Assembly: GCA_936450465.1 (NCBI GenBank)
Contig: OW388296.1
Location: forward strand, 40,762,023 to 40,826,022
DNA: 64,000 nt
Direction: 5' to 3'
DNA from: Gibbula magus
Taxonomy: Eukaryota; Mollusca; Gastropoda; Trochida; Trochidae
Shown here in pieces: positions 19,792 through 31,505 of this stretch (position 1 is the stretch's first letter; the number at the start of each line of letters is the position of its first letter). Under the pieces are notes generated by a model. That model was not told where the DNA came from. It worked only from the letters and a program-made list of their open reading frames with translations, and made no database searches. The position numbers and the translations under genes are program-made.

Positions 19792-22590
19792 AGTGCCAGC
19801 AAACTACACATTCAATCACTTGCACCTTGTGGACAGTTTGTGACCAAACTTTGTGATTAGCTGAGACGATGCAGATTTGTGTTACCATGGTGACGAACAT
19901 AGTTGCCACGGTTACTGGCTGGCAGGCATTAGAAGGCAGACAAACAGGTGGTTGTCACATATAGTTGGTCAGCTGACTTGTTGCCTTGACGATGACAACG
20001 TCCTTGACCTTGTATTGCCTCACGAGGTCACCGAAAATTGATGGAATATTTTTGTTCATTTCAAATGTGATAATATATTTGTTCTGGGCATGTTTGGTAG
20101 TGTGATCGATCATGCGTGATATTGAACATCTACAGAACTTGTTTCTTGTGCAAATACTTTCAACTTGAAGTCTAACTTGGCAAGTGAAGCGTCAACAAGG
20201 AACTAATCATTATTTTGATGTGAGTTTGATCTAAAAGAGAGTTGTATGTTTTAGCAATGTTCATGTCAACGTCAAAGGGCCATTTTTCGCAAGCACAATC
20301 TTACTTCCAAGATCAGCTGTGATATGAGGCTTGCTTATCCGTTGAGTTGAGATGTTTTCTTTGAACCTGTGTGTTGCTACAACTAGACGCGGAACCTTGA
20401 TTTGGTCTAAATGAGGTTGCCTTGTGAACTTGGCCAATAATTTCATTCTCCACCAGTTTTGTAAATAAGTTACAATCATTTCTCTCCATCTAATTTCTTT
20501 ATTTGGTGCTCTCTCTCTGTAGATACGTGTACATTTCCTTACAGCATTTAGATACAAAGCAATAAGAGGGCGATAAGAGTGCTCTCCCTTGAATCAGAAT
20601 TTGGTTGTGTTCTCTATTATTTAAAGAAGTAATTATGATATCTAGAGTATTATATCGCGAAACTTGTTGATAGTTCATTCTGTAAGGTGTTATTGCTCAT
20701 GATACCGAAATATAGCTCATTGAATGTATGTGTACACAAAATCATTCAATATTTGTGGATGAGACGAATGTTTGATTTTTTGGGGTCGCTGAATTCTTGA
20801 TTTTCTGGGATGGCTGAATTGTTATATTTTGTAAGAAATAGCCAAATAGTATCTGTCTATGAACAATTTGTCACCAACATTCAATTTTCCCTTCTTTTGA
20901 AGTCAAGAACATCACATGACCCGCGAATGCAAGAACACGTTGAGATAAATTAGAATGACTTCCTGTGTGAGTGAGTAAATAGAGGACTTATTTTAGCCCT
21001 AACTGTTCCGATATAAAATATTCATTGTCGTGATCTAAGAGATGAAATATTCTCTTCTTGTGATACTCAAATGTTATGAAACTGCAGTGTTCCCCTTTGT
21101 GATAAAACTGCAAAATAGGAACCCACCATTATTAAAAAGATCTTTGATGTAAGCAAAATAAAATTATATTTAAATTTTCCAAATGCCATGCTTGCTTTTG
21201 ACACCAAAGAACAAGCTATAGGGAGTAATGTGTAGATTTGTGCTTAATCGGACAATTTAACACCTTAATCAAAACTTACAAAGTGATATGATATGAAAAG
21301 TTCCATATTGAATGTTTTCGGACGTAGTCCTATTTGATGTAATATTTATCCGACTTAGTATTTTAGTACTTTATAATAAATAGTAGTTTGTTAGTTCTTT
21401 CAGAGTTTATTATCATGTTGAAAAGAAGAAGTTTGACCAATGAAACAATGAAACAATGCACCAAATATATATTTGTTGTTGGCTGGCCATCAACAATCAC
21501 ATGACAAGAGTTATCTCCCTTCAATGTTATCTCCCTTGGCTAGAATTTTTCTTCTGACTGTCCGAATGCTTTGTCATTGGTTAAATAACATGAATTATGT
21601 TTTATGTCAGTTATTCAATATTCTTTTCTGACTTTAGACCTTATTGTTAGATTCAATAAAATAATTAACAACAATCTGAAGGTTAGATTGTTAGATCCAA
21701 AATAATGTTAGATTGTCTCCAAAATTTGTTTATTCTCACAAGATATTCAGTTAGGTTTGTACAACATCATGCGAGTCTTTCCAAAATAAATAGAAAAAGC
21801 AAACATTGGGGGTTAATAATTGCTTTTAGCAGACATATCATGTATTAATGAAACTGATTATAGTCTATAACATGCAGTGTTAAATAGAATATTTTTCCAG
21901 AAACTTCATATATGCAAAAATACATTAATTTATGTTTTATTGTTTTCCTTGTATACTTTGTTTATTTGTATCAGTTCACAACTGAATATTTCATGCAGTT
22001 TTTTGTCAATGCTGAAGTGTTTTTTGTACATTTGAAACTACTTTTGCAGATTAAATTTCATTCTGTGTTGAAAGCACAGTTTAATAGCCACTAGGTTACG
22101 AACACAGTATTCTAGTTAACATTTCGAGCAATTTGTTAATATTTATATATTAATCTCTAATATTTAATAACCAGACACAAACTATTTAGAACATTATGAT
22201 CTCAAGATTCCCTTCATTTAGCTGCTAGTGCTTGCATAGATTTTGTATAACCGATTAACGGTCATTTAGCTTGCTAAACAATATATCTATGAAAAATTGT
22301 CTATACTGACCCAAAATAAGAATTGTCTAGAATTTATCAACTGAAAATGTGAGTGTGTTATTTCTGTATATCTTGCTCCAGATCTGAAATGTGTGTTCTT
22401 TGTTGGCTGTGGAATGTGGAATGATTTTGGTAGAAAAAACTTCTGTTGCAAATTAAATTATGTTCATTGAAAAGGGTTGGTACTTGAGTAAAGACATTAT
22501 CAAATCATGTTGTCTTTTGTTGTTTTGAATTGGTGACTTATATTGGTGGATCTTATCTTATCCATGATAGGATTTGTGTGGCCCATTTTT
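19792..22590 (+). other. AdipoR 3' UTR and downstream region
   Basis: No coding region was recognised. The sequence directly after the AdipoR stop is probably 3' UTR. Candidate AATAAA polyadenylation signals lie at 21157-21162, 21375-21380 and 21655-21660; which is used cannot be told from sequence. The rest is AT-rich and apparently unique. Confidence 0.45.
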
Positions 22591-22592
22591 AA

Positions 22593-22830
22593 CTCATCAG
22601 GCCTGAAAGGCCCGATGGGCTTATGGCATGGTATGGTGTCCGTCCATCCTTCCGACCTTAAACTTTTGCTTTTTCGACTTCTTCTCCAGAACCACTGGGT
22701 CTAGGGAGTTGAAATTTTGTATACAGACTCCTTGGGCAATGGGGATTCTAAATTGTAGATTTGGTGATCTTGTGACCCCAAATATGGATCACAGAGGTAA
22801 CCACTTAAAACAGCTGTTTTAATGAGCTGT
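22593..22830 (+). repeat. Dispersed repeat related to the 146-bp tandem array
   Basis: This is a single copy of the sequence found at 35637-36640: a hairpin head (GGCCTGAAAGGCCCGATGGG), then TTCTCCAGAACCA, GTATACAGACTCCTTGGGCA and TTTGGTGATCTTGTGACCCC. Confidence 0.7.
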
Positions 22831-23275
22831 GAAGATAATGAGATTTTATGTGCACTTCATGTGTCAGCTTAAGACTGATACTACATTATGGACATGTTTG
22901 ATGTAATCAATGTGAAATAAGAACTATTGAATAGCCTGTGAACTGAATATTGTGACAGGATGCATAGGAAAAAAATTAAAAAGGGTTAAAATGTTTTATT
23001 TTACATTAGATATGTGAACTAAATCTAAATCTATAACATGTACACAAACTTCTAGCAATTTTAATCCAAACACATCAAAGAACATTATTCATTTGGTAAA
23101 TGAACAAGTCTCATCTCCTGTGTTTTCAGTGTGTAATGGTTAGATTATCGATCCAACATTTTTTTGAAAGTATTTGCGAATTGTTTGTGTTGCGAAATAC
23201 TATTTTACGATTTATCATCACTTTGATTGAAAGATACAAATCTTAAAAAATTAACAAACAGTAAGTATACTCACA
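22831..23275. other. Intergenic AT-rich DNA, nothing recognised
   Basis: No gene or repeat was recognised between the dispersed repeat and the fold-back cluster that follows. Confidence 0.4.
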
Positions 23276-23620
23276 TTAATGTAGCGCTACGTAGCAAGGC
23301 GAGCAAACTTCGAGGAATTTGCACTGTGTCGTTCAAGAGAGAAGGAGCGCTCAATGAGCGCTACGAAGCGCTTCATTTTGTTTAACGGCCAGCAGGGTTC
23401 CGTTCCATAACAGCGAGTGCTTATAATCGCTCATTGATTGCTCAATGTAGCGCTCAAGTAGCGCTCAAGTAGCGCTCATTCTCTCTTGAACGACATGGTG
23501 CAAAAGCTAAAAGTTTGCTCGCTTTGCTGCGTAGCGCTACATTGAGCAATCGCGTTCAAGAGAGGTTAAAAAGTAATCGCTAATTGAGCGATTACTTTGA
23601 AACCTCTCTTGAACACGGCC
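23276..23620. repeat. Nested palindromes rich in AGCGCT
   Basis: The block 23279-23400 pairs with 23440-23545 (for example TTAATGTAGCGCTACGTAGC against GCTGCGTAGCGCTACATTGA). A separate hairpin at about 23551-23616 pairs GTTCAAGAGAGGTT with AACCTCTCTTGAAC. GAGCGCTA-type motifs are repeated many times. Probably overlapping fold-back MITEs. Confidence 0.55.
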
Positions 23621-25310
23621 CAGGTGTTCACGGCTGTACCAGATGTCCATGATGAACACCTGTACGTTCATTTCATCAGAAAACTGAAATTTGTATGAAA
23701 AATGAACACCCAAATAAAACAGGAGCCAGTATGAAAGCACAGTACTGTTATGACCTATTAAAAATTACTAACCCAAATATGTCATTTTGTCTATTATATA
23801 AAGACAAGTTTTCAATTTGCGACTGTGCCAATCACTGGACTCAAGCAGATTTGGTGCTTATGTCAGATTTTATATCACTTAACCATTTCCAAACAGCATA
23901 AAACTAAGATTTATAAAATATAATTGTTAGATTGCACGATTATCATTTACTGTAGGGAAACAAGATGTCGGCTACTTTCCTGCTAAACTGTTGGCCATAA
24001 TTTAAACTGAAAGATTTGTTTCATCGCAGTTCCATTTTCTCCCAGTATGACTTGATTAATCCAATTTCTCATGAGAATGTTCATAAAGTCGATTTGATTA
24101 CGAACACATGGAATACGAGGGCAACCATGCGTAGATGAATCTTTTTAACCATAAATTCAACCTTTAACTTCTTAAAAACGTAATTTGAGATTGCCTTATT
24201 AAAATATCATCAGTACTAAATTAGTTTTTCGCAACGTTCATCATTACAAATCAATAAGACATTGTCTCTTCAAGCAACAACGTCTTATTAGTCAAGATTA
24301 TCTATATTCAGGATAAGTTAATGTGTAATCTGAATGTGAACGACCAAATTGCTGTAAAAGGGTGCCACAATAGTTTATATTAATGTTGAACATAATCATG
24401 TTGGTGAGGTCACATATATGTCCAATTTTATAATTTGTGTTATTATAATTGAGAATTATCAACTTGAACCGAAAATAACCAGTTTAAGGTAAATTAGTTC
24501 AGTATAATGACTATACAAACATTCAAGTCGTGGTCATGATCGGAAACCGGACAATGGACCTTGGTTATCTGCAGCCATTAAGTCAAACGTAATTTTGAAA
24601 ACTTTAATAAAGTAGATAGGAAGACCGAATTGCTTGTATAGCGTTTAATAGGTCGAGTACATAAGTGAGATAAAGCAATTATTGTCAATATTTAAGCATT
24701 TTGGGGTGAATATTAAAGTCGATTAAGAAGATATAACCTAAACCAGCACCTTTTGTAATATGGTAATTGTAAAACCAAATAAAATATGCAGAACAGATCA
24801 TGCATTTTTAAGTACGAAAAGTACACCACCAGTTTAAGCCCTGAGTATGATTGTACATTAATGAAGAACATTCCTTTGAAGTTTAATGGCACGAAAATAA
24901 GATGGATCATCTTTATTTCCCCCAAATTATGGAGATTGTTACATATCACAACAACATCAGAAGTTAAATATACAGTGAGTCAATGGACAATTGATTTTGA
25001 AAATAATCAAGAATGACAGACAGTCAAACAGTTTGACACTAATATTACCACCTTCTCCAATTCTGTCATATTTTATTTTCCCAGTAATGCACAGGAAACA
25101 CCAAGCCAATCAACAATGATTTCATCATCATCATTTCCCCCAAATTCAACAAAATCATACAATTCAATAGCCTGTTCTTCAATCGTACTCGTACCAAAAT
25201 GGAAAGCAATGAATGTTGAGTTGTGATCAAGTGTGTGCGTTTTAAAAAATACAGCCCAAAGGAAATTCACGAAGATATATCACAGTCACAGAAGAAGCAT
25301 TAACGCTGTA
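23621..25310. other. Intergenic AT-rich DNA, no gene supported
   Basis: Several short open frames exist on both strands but none shows family motifs, splice context or biased composition. Confidence 0.4.
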
Positions 25311-25707
25311 CTTGATACACTAATGCAAGACAGGCGTGTGACCATTATAAACTTAGCTGCTGCTAAGCACATAAGTAAAACATCAGTTGAACGAATTATA
25401 CACGAATATTGACATATGGATAGGGCATCGGCACGTAGGGTCCCCAGAATGTTATCTGATGACCAAAGCGGAAACGTGTCATAGTCCGCAACTTCATGAC
25501 GAATGCCGCTCAGATCCCGAATTATCACAGTTTTGGAATCATCTTAGTTTTGGCTTATGCCTTTACTCAGGATGATATGAGTAGTTTATAGATGTTAGAA
25601 AAATGTTGGACCAAATGCATTGAGGTCAGGGGGATAATATCGAAAAATAAATCGTATATAGGCCAAAACATTTCTTCAGGTTTCATGTTGTAACTTTTGG
25701 GACACCT
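25311..25707 (+). pseudogene. Internally deleted mariner transposase relic
   Basis: Translation from 25311 gives the mariner helix-turn-helix/linker region (ISKTSVERIIHEY, then RASARRVPRML) interrupted by stop codons. After a deletion, 25604-25650 gives the transposase C-terminus (CWTKCIEVRG). GGGACACCTCG followed by TA at about 25698-25710 looks like its right terminal repeat. The catalytic core is missing. Confidence 0.65.
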
Positions 25708-25716
25708 CGTATTTAC

Positions 25717-25787
25717 CATTCTCTTCCCACAGAGGTTACTCTCTTCAGATTTCCGATCCTAGGAGTAACCTCTGTGGGAAGAGAATG
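25717..25787. mobile_element. 71-bp perfect hairpin with 9-bp target duplication
   Basis: Arms 25717-25741 and 25763-25787 are exactly complementary over 25 bases (CATTCTCTTCCCACAGAGGT...). Perfect 9-mers CGTATTTAC flank it (25708-25716 and 25788-25796). It inserted beside the right end of the mariner relic. This is the minimal form of a fold-back MITE. Confidence 0.75.
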
Positions 25788-25796
25788 CGTATTTAC

Positions 25797-26898
25797 AATT
25801 TAAATGAAATTATTTGGTGATGAAATTCTTCAGGTATCTTCAGACAAGCTACGGTTCATAGTTCTGGCTCATTTCCTCTCTCAGCTCATCTATACCCGTT
25901 TGGTGTTCCACGGCACGTTTCCCTAGCGGGGGGAAAGGGGAACCTCACACTGTATTCCTGCTTCTAAACCAATGAAAAGTCACCTTCGGCGGCCCTGTCG
26001 ACCGAGTGACTTCAAAGATATAGGCATTTGGCTCTAAAGGGTCTTGCTAATTAGCATATGTCCTTCGAATATGTCTGATGTAAATAACACCTATTTTCGG
26101 TATTTGTCTGCATACGCGGAGATGTCCATCATGCAATACCGGGTGTTCGTTTATCAATGAACATGTCTAAATTTGTAACTTTATGTTTGAGTAAATTTGT
26201 ATCTTTCAATTCCAAGTGAAGATACTTATCTTTTTAACTTTCAACTGAAGTGCAAAACGTTTAAAACATAATGAATTTGTGTTGTATGGTATTGACACGT
26301 TGTGTCTGTTCTGTATTGTCTATTGTATAGTAACTTGTACATTTCAGCAGTGTTGCACGTGCATCACGACTAGCTCAGACTTTGTGTAAGCTATCTGATA
26401 TAGACACCATTCTCGGAAAAGGGCAGATGTCAAGTCCCAGATGAACCCTCGCGCACGTGAAACATGAACACATCGTCTTCGGCGTTCATGATTCACGTGC
26501 GCGAGGGTTCACCTAACTGAAACACCTCGGTTTCACTCGGTAACTATAAACTGTCTACTCATAACCGATGAAGGGTCTTTGTATAGATCTTTTGACATCA
26601 TGAATGAAATGTGTACTAAGGAAGCAATTTACACTCAAACTTCTTCTACAAAACTACCCATATGAACCCCTCTTTCCATCGGGCAATACAAACTACACAC
26701 GTTATCATTTAAAGATATGTCTTAATTATAACCCTGTCACATAGTCTGTTATATAGATAGTATTACACCTGTGTTTACATATGACGTCCTGTATGAGCCC
26801 GGAAACCCAATATCAGCCCAAAAGCTTTATACCAAGGCCTCGCGAGTTTATCCCCATAACCGCCCGGGAAATGTCATTATTCGCTACATAAATGGACG
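25797..26898. repeat. Intergenic DNA with one strong GC-rich hairpin (26443-26510)
   Basis: Arms 26443-26469 and 26484-26510 pair at 26 of 27 positions (GAACCCTCGCGCACGTGA...) around a 14-base loop. The arms contain a CACGTG box. The rest of the interval shows nothing recognisable. Confidence 0.6.
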
Positions 26899-26902
26899 TT
26901 TA

Positions 26903-27226
26903 AAGGTGGATCCATTGTGTTTCATAAAATTTTATTTGACTTTAATAAGTTACAACACACCATATGTGTTGTTTACAATACAAATAAAATCATTCAGCTT
27001 GCATATTCATCCCCAATCGCCAAATATATCATAATTACTAGTTTCCAATTAAAATCGAGTAACATAATTATGCAGGTGCAGAAACCGAAAGTGCACGTTC
27101 TATTTACATGAACAGTAGTTATATGACCTATTAAACATTATCAACCCAAATTTGTTATTTTATCTGGTTTAAATAAGATTCCAAAATTACGTTTGACTCA
27201 TTGGCGCGCGCCACACGCTGTACATT

Positions 27227-27261
<35 letters not shown>

Positions 27262-27280
27262 CAACAGAATGGATGTACCT
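26903..27280. mobile_element. TTAA-flanked (piggyBac-like) MITE, copy A
   Basis: TTAA lies at 26899-26902 and 27281-27284. The right end is GATGTACCT, inverted relative to AGGTACATC at the left end of copy B (48656-49145), with which this copy is closely similar. About 165 bp present in copy B is replaced here by a run of C. Confidence 0.65.
27229..27259. repeat. Poly-C run of 31 bases
   Basis: An uninterrupted homopolymer inside MITE copy A, where the homologous copy has unique sequence. It may be a true deletion-plus-expansion or an assembly or sequencing artefact. Confidence 0.9.
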
Positions 27281-27385
27281 TTAACTGCAAAGTGTATAGC
27301 TTTGCATACCCTAAAGAAATATTCGTGTATAAATGTGGTTCAACAAAGTTATCAACGTCAGGAGTAAGCAAAACAAAGTAAAATA

Positions 27386-27403
27386 TTTATTAATAATTTT
27401 ATT
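27386..27403 (-). terminator. Candidate polyadenylation signals of the VWA gene
   Basis: Two AATAAA hexamers on the - strand (27398-27403 and 27386-27391), about 190 bases after the stop codon. The 27404-27591 interval would be the 3' UTR. Confidence 0.45.
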
Positions 27404-27591
27404 AAATAGGCATTAAAGCAACATGCACGATTCATTTCATATTTCAAAACAACAATTCACACTGGGATACACTTATTTTACATTATTGAAAGACAATGAT
27501 GGACAGATGAGTTTATCACAACCATAACATGAATATTTTAAATAACGTTCCTCGTATATAACTTATCTGATCAGAAATCAAGTTCAACTCT

Positions 27592-29853
27592 TTAAGAACA
27601 GATATTCCACAATTTGTTCAGTTTCTGTGACCTCAGCCTGGAATAGCTGTCCAGCCTGATCACGTGGCTGTCACGTGATGCTACTCCCATCACTAGGTAC
27701 TCTGAAACATCCCCAACGGCCACGACATACAACACCACGCCTTTGCTCCTCAGTATCTCTGCTTCGAGGACAACCTTAGATGGCGCCACCGTCTTGTCGT
27801 CAAGGAAGATAACTCCTACTTTCCGGCTGTCACCGTACTTCTCGGTCTTTTCAGCATACGTCTCCAGACGGAGTTTCTTCATAAGTCTGTGGATCTTCGA
27901 TTCCTTCTTTTCAACGATAGTGTCAACCTTCTTCTTGAAAGCAGATAAACTCAAGAACGATAACTCGTTCTCGGCTGGACAAGGATCTGTGACTGAACCG
28001 ACCCGGACATTGCTAGCTTCTTCTTGAAGATCTTTTGCAAAGTCGGTGATTACAGATCTCATGATGACTCTGGTTCCAGGTGATTTTGAGGCCGATTCGA
28101 AAACGAAGGTGAGATCTGTATCCTCAATGTTGCATGCCTTATGGGTCTTGGAGGTCTTCAGCTTGCATGTCTCTTCCGCCAACATGTCCGACACGCCCGT
28201 GAGCGCCTCGTATGTATTCACCTTGAAGACGAACCTTCCTTCAGGTTCACTGCCAATATTCTTCATCTCCGTTGGATCAAGGCTGGATCCCACACCGACA
28301 GCGAACATGTACATGCCAGCATCTTTCATAGCTTTTGCTTCCTCTGCTGTGTCTGTTGGACTCACAGACCGTCCATCGGTAAACACGATGACAATTTGAT
28401 CAACGCCTTCCCTTGCAACTCTGGGGGCTAATCCTTTTTGTCTAACGTACTTCAGAGCCAAAGCGGTGTTGGTCTTCCTCTCTCCCGTGTATTTGATGTG
28501 TTTAGGGTTGATAGCCTTCAGCAATTCCTCACTTGAGGAATATTGGTCAAGTCCAAACACAGGTGTGATGTTATCGGCGAACGTGACGACACCAACTCTG
28601 GTCTGTGTAGGTCCAATATCGAAGGTCTTGACGAGCTTCTGGACGAAAGGCAGGACCTTCTTGTTGAAGTGGAACTCCCAGAGACTGCTGGACACGTCGA
28701 GGATAAAGAAGATATCGGCCGGGATCTTCTCACAGTCCGTGGTCGAGTCCGGGCGGGCCTGATCTCCCTGGGGAAGCTCCTCCTCGATGTTGTTGGCTTT
28801 GGGAGCAGTGGTTGTTGTAGTAGTTGGTTCAGTGGTTGTTGTGGTCGCCGTCGTCGTGGTTGGTTCAGTTGTGGTCGTGGTTGGTGCAGTTGTGGTCGTG
28901 GTTGGTTCAGTTGTAGTCGTAGTTGTACTGGTCGTGGTTGGTTCAGTTGTAGTAGTAGTTGTACTGGTCGTGCTTGGTTCAGTTGTGGTCGTGGTTGGTT
29001 CAGTTGTGGTCGTAGTTGTACTGGTCGTGGTTGGTTCAGTTGTAGTAGTAGTTGTACTGGTCGTGCTTGGTTCAGTTGTAGTAGTAGTTGTACTGGTCGT
29101 GGTTGGTTCAGTTGTAGTCGTTGTTGTGGTTGTTGAAGGTACTTCAGTAGTTGTGGGCACTGTTGTTTGGATCGCCGTCACCAAGCATGTTTTGATGGCA
29201 AGTTCCTCCTTAATACTACCAAGTCCCTTGAAATCATCCGAATATAACATGAACTTCTCTTTGGGCTCACTCGCCATTTCCTTCAGTTCCCATTTCCTAA
29301 CTTTGTAACCAACACCGACAGCAAAGATCTGGATACCTTGACTCTTTGCAGCTTTAACTGCTTTCTTCGTCTCCCTGGGCTCGTCTGACCCTCCGTCTGT
29401 GATGATGACGATGATCTGAACTACGTCATCACGCGCCCCATGCTCTGCAGTGAACATAACATCTCTCACGTAGTCGACGGCTCTGTTGGTGTAGGTATTA
29501 CCTCCCTTGAGTTTAGTCTCGTTGATGGCAGCATTGATATCGTCTCGTGTGTGGAACGTGTTCAGATGGAACCGATGGTGGACCTCGTCCCCGAATGTTA
29601 CCATGCCAACCCGAGTTTGGGTAGGTAAAGGTCCGATATCGAACATGTCGACCACGTTACGGATGAAGGGAATCATGTGGTTGGAGAAGTTAGGCTGCCA
29701 GATGCTTGATGACGTGTCAACGATGAAAACCACGTCTGCTGCTTTCCCGCCACAATTCAATGCTGGCCTTGAACTCACTGTAGTGAACGCCATCAGAGTG
29801 AAACAGATGCTTAGGTAGTTCATCTTGATGGCTGCAGCTTCTGTCTTGGTCAT
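27592..29853 (-). CDS. Secreted triple-VWA-domain protein with Thr-rich linker
   Basis: A single uninterrupted exon of 753 codons. Residues 11-29 form a signal peptide (MNYLSICFTLMAFTTVSS), so the ATG at 29823 is probably the real start, with the ATG at 29853 an in-frame alternative ten codons upstream. VWA1 spans about 39-221, with MIDAS residues DTSSS (46-50) and TDG (152-154). A Thr/Glu/Pro linker (229-350) looks mucin-like and heavily O-glycosylated. VWA2 spans about 379-563, with DVSSS (386-390) and TDG (492-494). A third VWA-like domain (about 578-752) has lost the DxSxS motif (FESAS instead). VWA domains mediate metal-dependent adhesion in extracellular matrix, as in collagen VI, matrilins and some shell-matrix proteins. 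A matrix or mucus role is inference. Confidence 0.9.
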   Translation of the reverse strand: MTKTEAAAIKMNYLSICFTLMAFTTVSSRPALNCGGKAADVVFIVDTSSSIWQPNFSNHMIPFIRNVVDMFDIGPLPTQTRVGMVTFGDEVHHRFHLNTFHTRDDINAAINETKLKGGNTYTNRAVDYVRDVMFTAEHGARDDVVQIIVIITDGGSDEPRETKKAVKAAKSQGIQIFAVGVGYKVRKWELKEMASEPKEKFMLYSDDFKGLGSIKEELAIKTCLVTAIQTTVPTTTEVPSTTTTTTTTEPTTTSTTTTTTEPSTTSTTTTTTEPTTTSTTTTTTEPTTTTTEPSTTSTTTTTTEPTTTSTTTTTTEPTTTTTAPTTTTTEPTTTTATTTTTEPTTTTTTAPKANNIEEELPQGDQARPDSTTDCEKIPADIFFILDVSSSLWEFHFNKKVLPFVQKLVKTFDIGPTQTRVGVVTFADNITPVFGLDQYSSSEELLKAINPKHIKYTGERKTNTALALKYVRQKGLAPRVAREGVDQIVIVFTDGRSVSPTDTAEEAKAMKDAGMYMFAVGVGSSLDPTEMKNIGSEPEGRFVFKVNTYEALTGVSDMLAEETCKLKTSKTHKACNIEDTDLTFVFESASKSPGTRVIMRSVITDFAKDLQEEASNVRVGSVTDPCPAENELSFLSLSAFKKKVDTIVEKKESKIHRLMKKLRLETYAEKTEKYGDSRKVGVIFLDDKTVAPSKVVLEAEILRSKGVVLYVVAVGDVSEYLVMGVASRDSHVIRLDSYSRLRSQKLNKLWNICS
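28800..29140 (-). repeat. Coding minisatellite of the Thr/Glu/Pro linker
   Basis: The DNA encoding residues 238-350 is an imperfect tandem array of short ACN-rich units whose peptide repeat is TTTTTTEPTTTS, with Ser- and Ala-containing variants. Blocks of about 60-120 bases recur nearly identically, pointing to expansion by replication slippage or unequal exchange. Confidence 0.85.
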
Positions 29854-29888
29854 TAGAAGAATGTGTGCCGTGAATCAAGTTCTCCATG

Positions 29889-29896
29889 TTTATATA
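29889..29896 (-). promoter_or_regulatory. TATA box of the VWA gene
   Basis: TATATAAA on the - strand. Transcription starting about 30 bases downstream would begin near 29865, only about a dozen bases before the first ATG but about 40 before the second. That favours use of the second ATG (29823), which opens directly into the signal peptide. Confidence 0.6.
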
Positions 29897-31160
29897 CTCT
29901 CCGCACAACCCGCACTTGAAACAGTCGACGTACAACACACATCCATTGATGTTAAACATTGCGGAAACTACGATGTCAGTCCTGTCTTCAAGCTACCCAT
30001 ATAAGGGCAAGACGTACACTTGTAAAGTTCTCTCTAGTTCGGGATCCAATGAGATTACACTTACAGATCACATGGTTTCCTATCCCACGACTCCTATGAT
30101 CCTATGACCCATATTATTACGATATGTCAATGAAATTTACGATTGAAGTTGTAAGTCGGCGAATGACCGGAAATATTTGTGCGGATGCCTCTGTGGCCGG
30201 GCCGGATGTTGTCGTATCTCCCACAACACCTACCATTGTCTCTATCTACCCACCTCGCGTCTGCATTCTTATCCTTCTTGTCATGGCGGTCTGTGGCAAT
30301 CCACAATAGATGGTTAAATCTAAAACCAAATGTGGAAATGTGAAATGTGTAACTGCAACCATGCAGTTTGAACCTCCTTGCTCAACAAACAGAAAAAGCG
30401 TTTATGAAGTGTTATGTCTTCATTCCAGTCTTCTTTGGCTCTATGTTTTGGTAATGGACAGACTTAAAATGGCTTTTTATAAAGAATTTCTAAATATACA
30501 TGGAAAACATTCATACAATTTGGTCGAATCATTATAGTGTGTGCCAATTTTCTTTTAAAAATGATGCAACTACTCTCTTAAATATTCTGCCTATTAACAT
30601 AAGAAATATTTCAAAGCTAAAATGAAGACATGTCTCATAAAACAAATATTACCAAGAGTTGCATTTTTACTCACCATTGACTCGTACAGCACTTTGAGTA
30701 TATGGCCTATGGCCTATTTATTTATTTATTGTTAGCTATTTGTAGTCTGGCGCAGTCCGCAATACTAATCTCATCTAAACAAAATGTTGATATATGAAAT
30801 TTGGTGCTCTACGATCTGTTTTAGTTCAGTCTTCCCCTTTCGTCAAACTCGACAAGTTTGTCTCATGTCTCAAAAGATTGTATTCAATGACGAACTCGGG
30901 ATTTTCTCTGCGCACATACCGAACGAGTTGGCAGTATTCATTCCCAAGACTGACTGAACATATCAGTTTGTTTCGTAACATAATGTCAACATAAACTATT
31001 TTATATTTTGTTCTCTTCTTCAATTCATACATTTACTAATTTTCTCATGTAATTTCAAATACCGTTCTCTCCCAAAGGTGTTAATTTAGTCATACATTTC
31101 CACGTAACTTACACTGAGAAGAAATGCTCAAACATGCATGTAACATTAATTTAGCATATA
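29897..31160. other. Upstream of VWA gene, no other gene seen
   Basis: This is promoter-proximal then AT-rich DNA. Short open frames at 30124-30309 and 30310-30537 show no recognisable motifs. Confidence 0.4.
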
Positions 31161-31164
31161 TTAA

Positions 31165-31505
31165 ATGGGCAGTAGCACGTTTTTTTGCAAAATTTAGTTT
31201 TTCAAATTTCCCATTTATAATGATAGTTTATGTCATTTAAACTAACTTTAGAGGGTAAAACATCTTATTACACAAACCAATTATCTGTAGTGGTAAAAAC
31301 TATGTTACGTATAAAGCAAAAATTGCATGGCGGCCATTTTATTGTGAACGCAATTTATTATTTTGTATTACAAAAACGATTCCCATGGCTTTATCGAAAC
31401 ATGTACACTCATTTTAAACTTTATTTTCCGAATAGAGAAGGATATTTTACTATTGGTGAAATTATTTTTCGAATACATTTCATCAACTTATTTGATACTG
31501 CCCCT
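31165..31505. mobile_element. TTAA-flanked MITE, family 2, copy A
   Basis: TTAA lies at 31161-31164 and 31506-31509. The ends ATGGGCAGTA and TACTGCCCCT are inverted. Interior blocks AGCACGTTTTTT and GAGGGTAAAACATCT are shared with 33853-34362. Confidence 0.6.

Noticed and set aside
25073..25270. 65-codon - strand frame (MNFLWAVFFKTHTLDHNS...)
   Set aside because: Protein-like composition but no recognised motif, splice sites or neighbours.
28543..29308. Open frames of 173-197 codons on the + strand, rich in Val or Cys/Ser
   Set aside because: They are antisense shadows of the Thr-codon minisatellite of the VWA gene; composition follows from the repeat.
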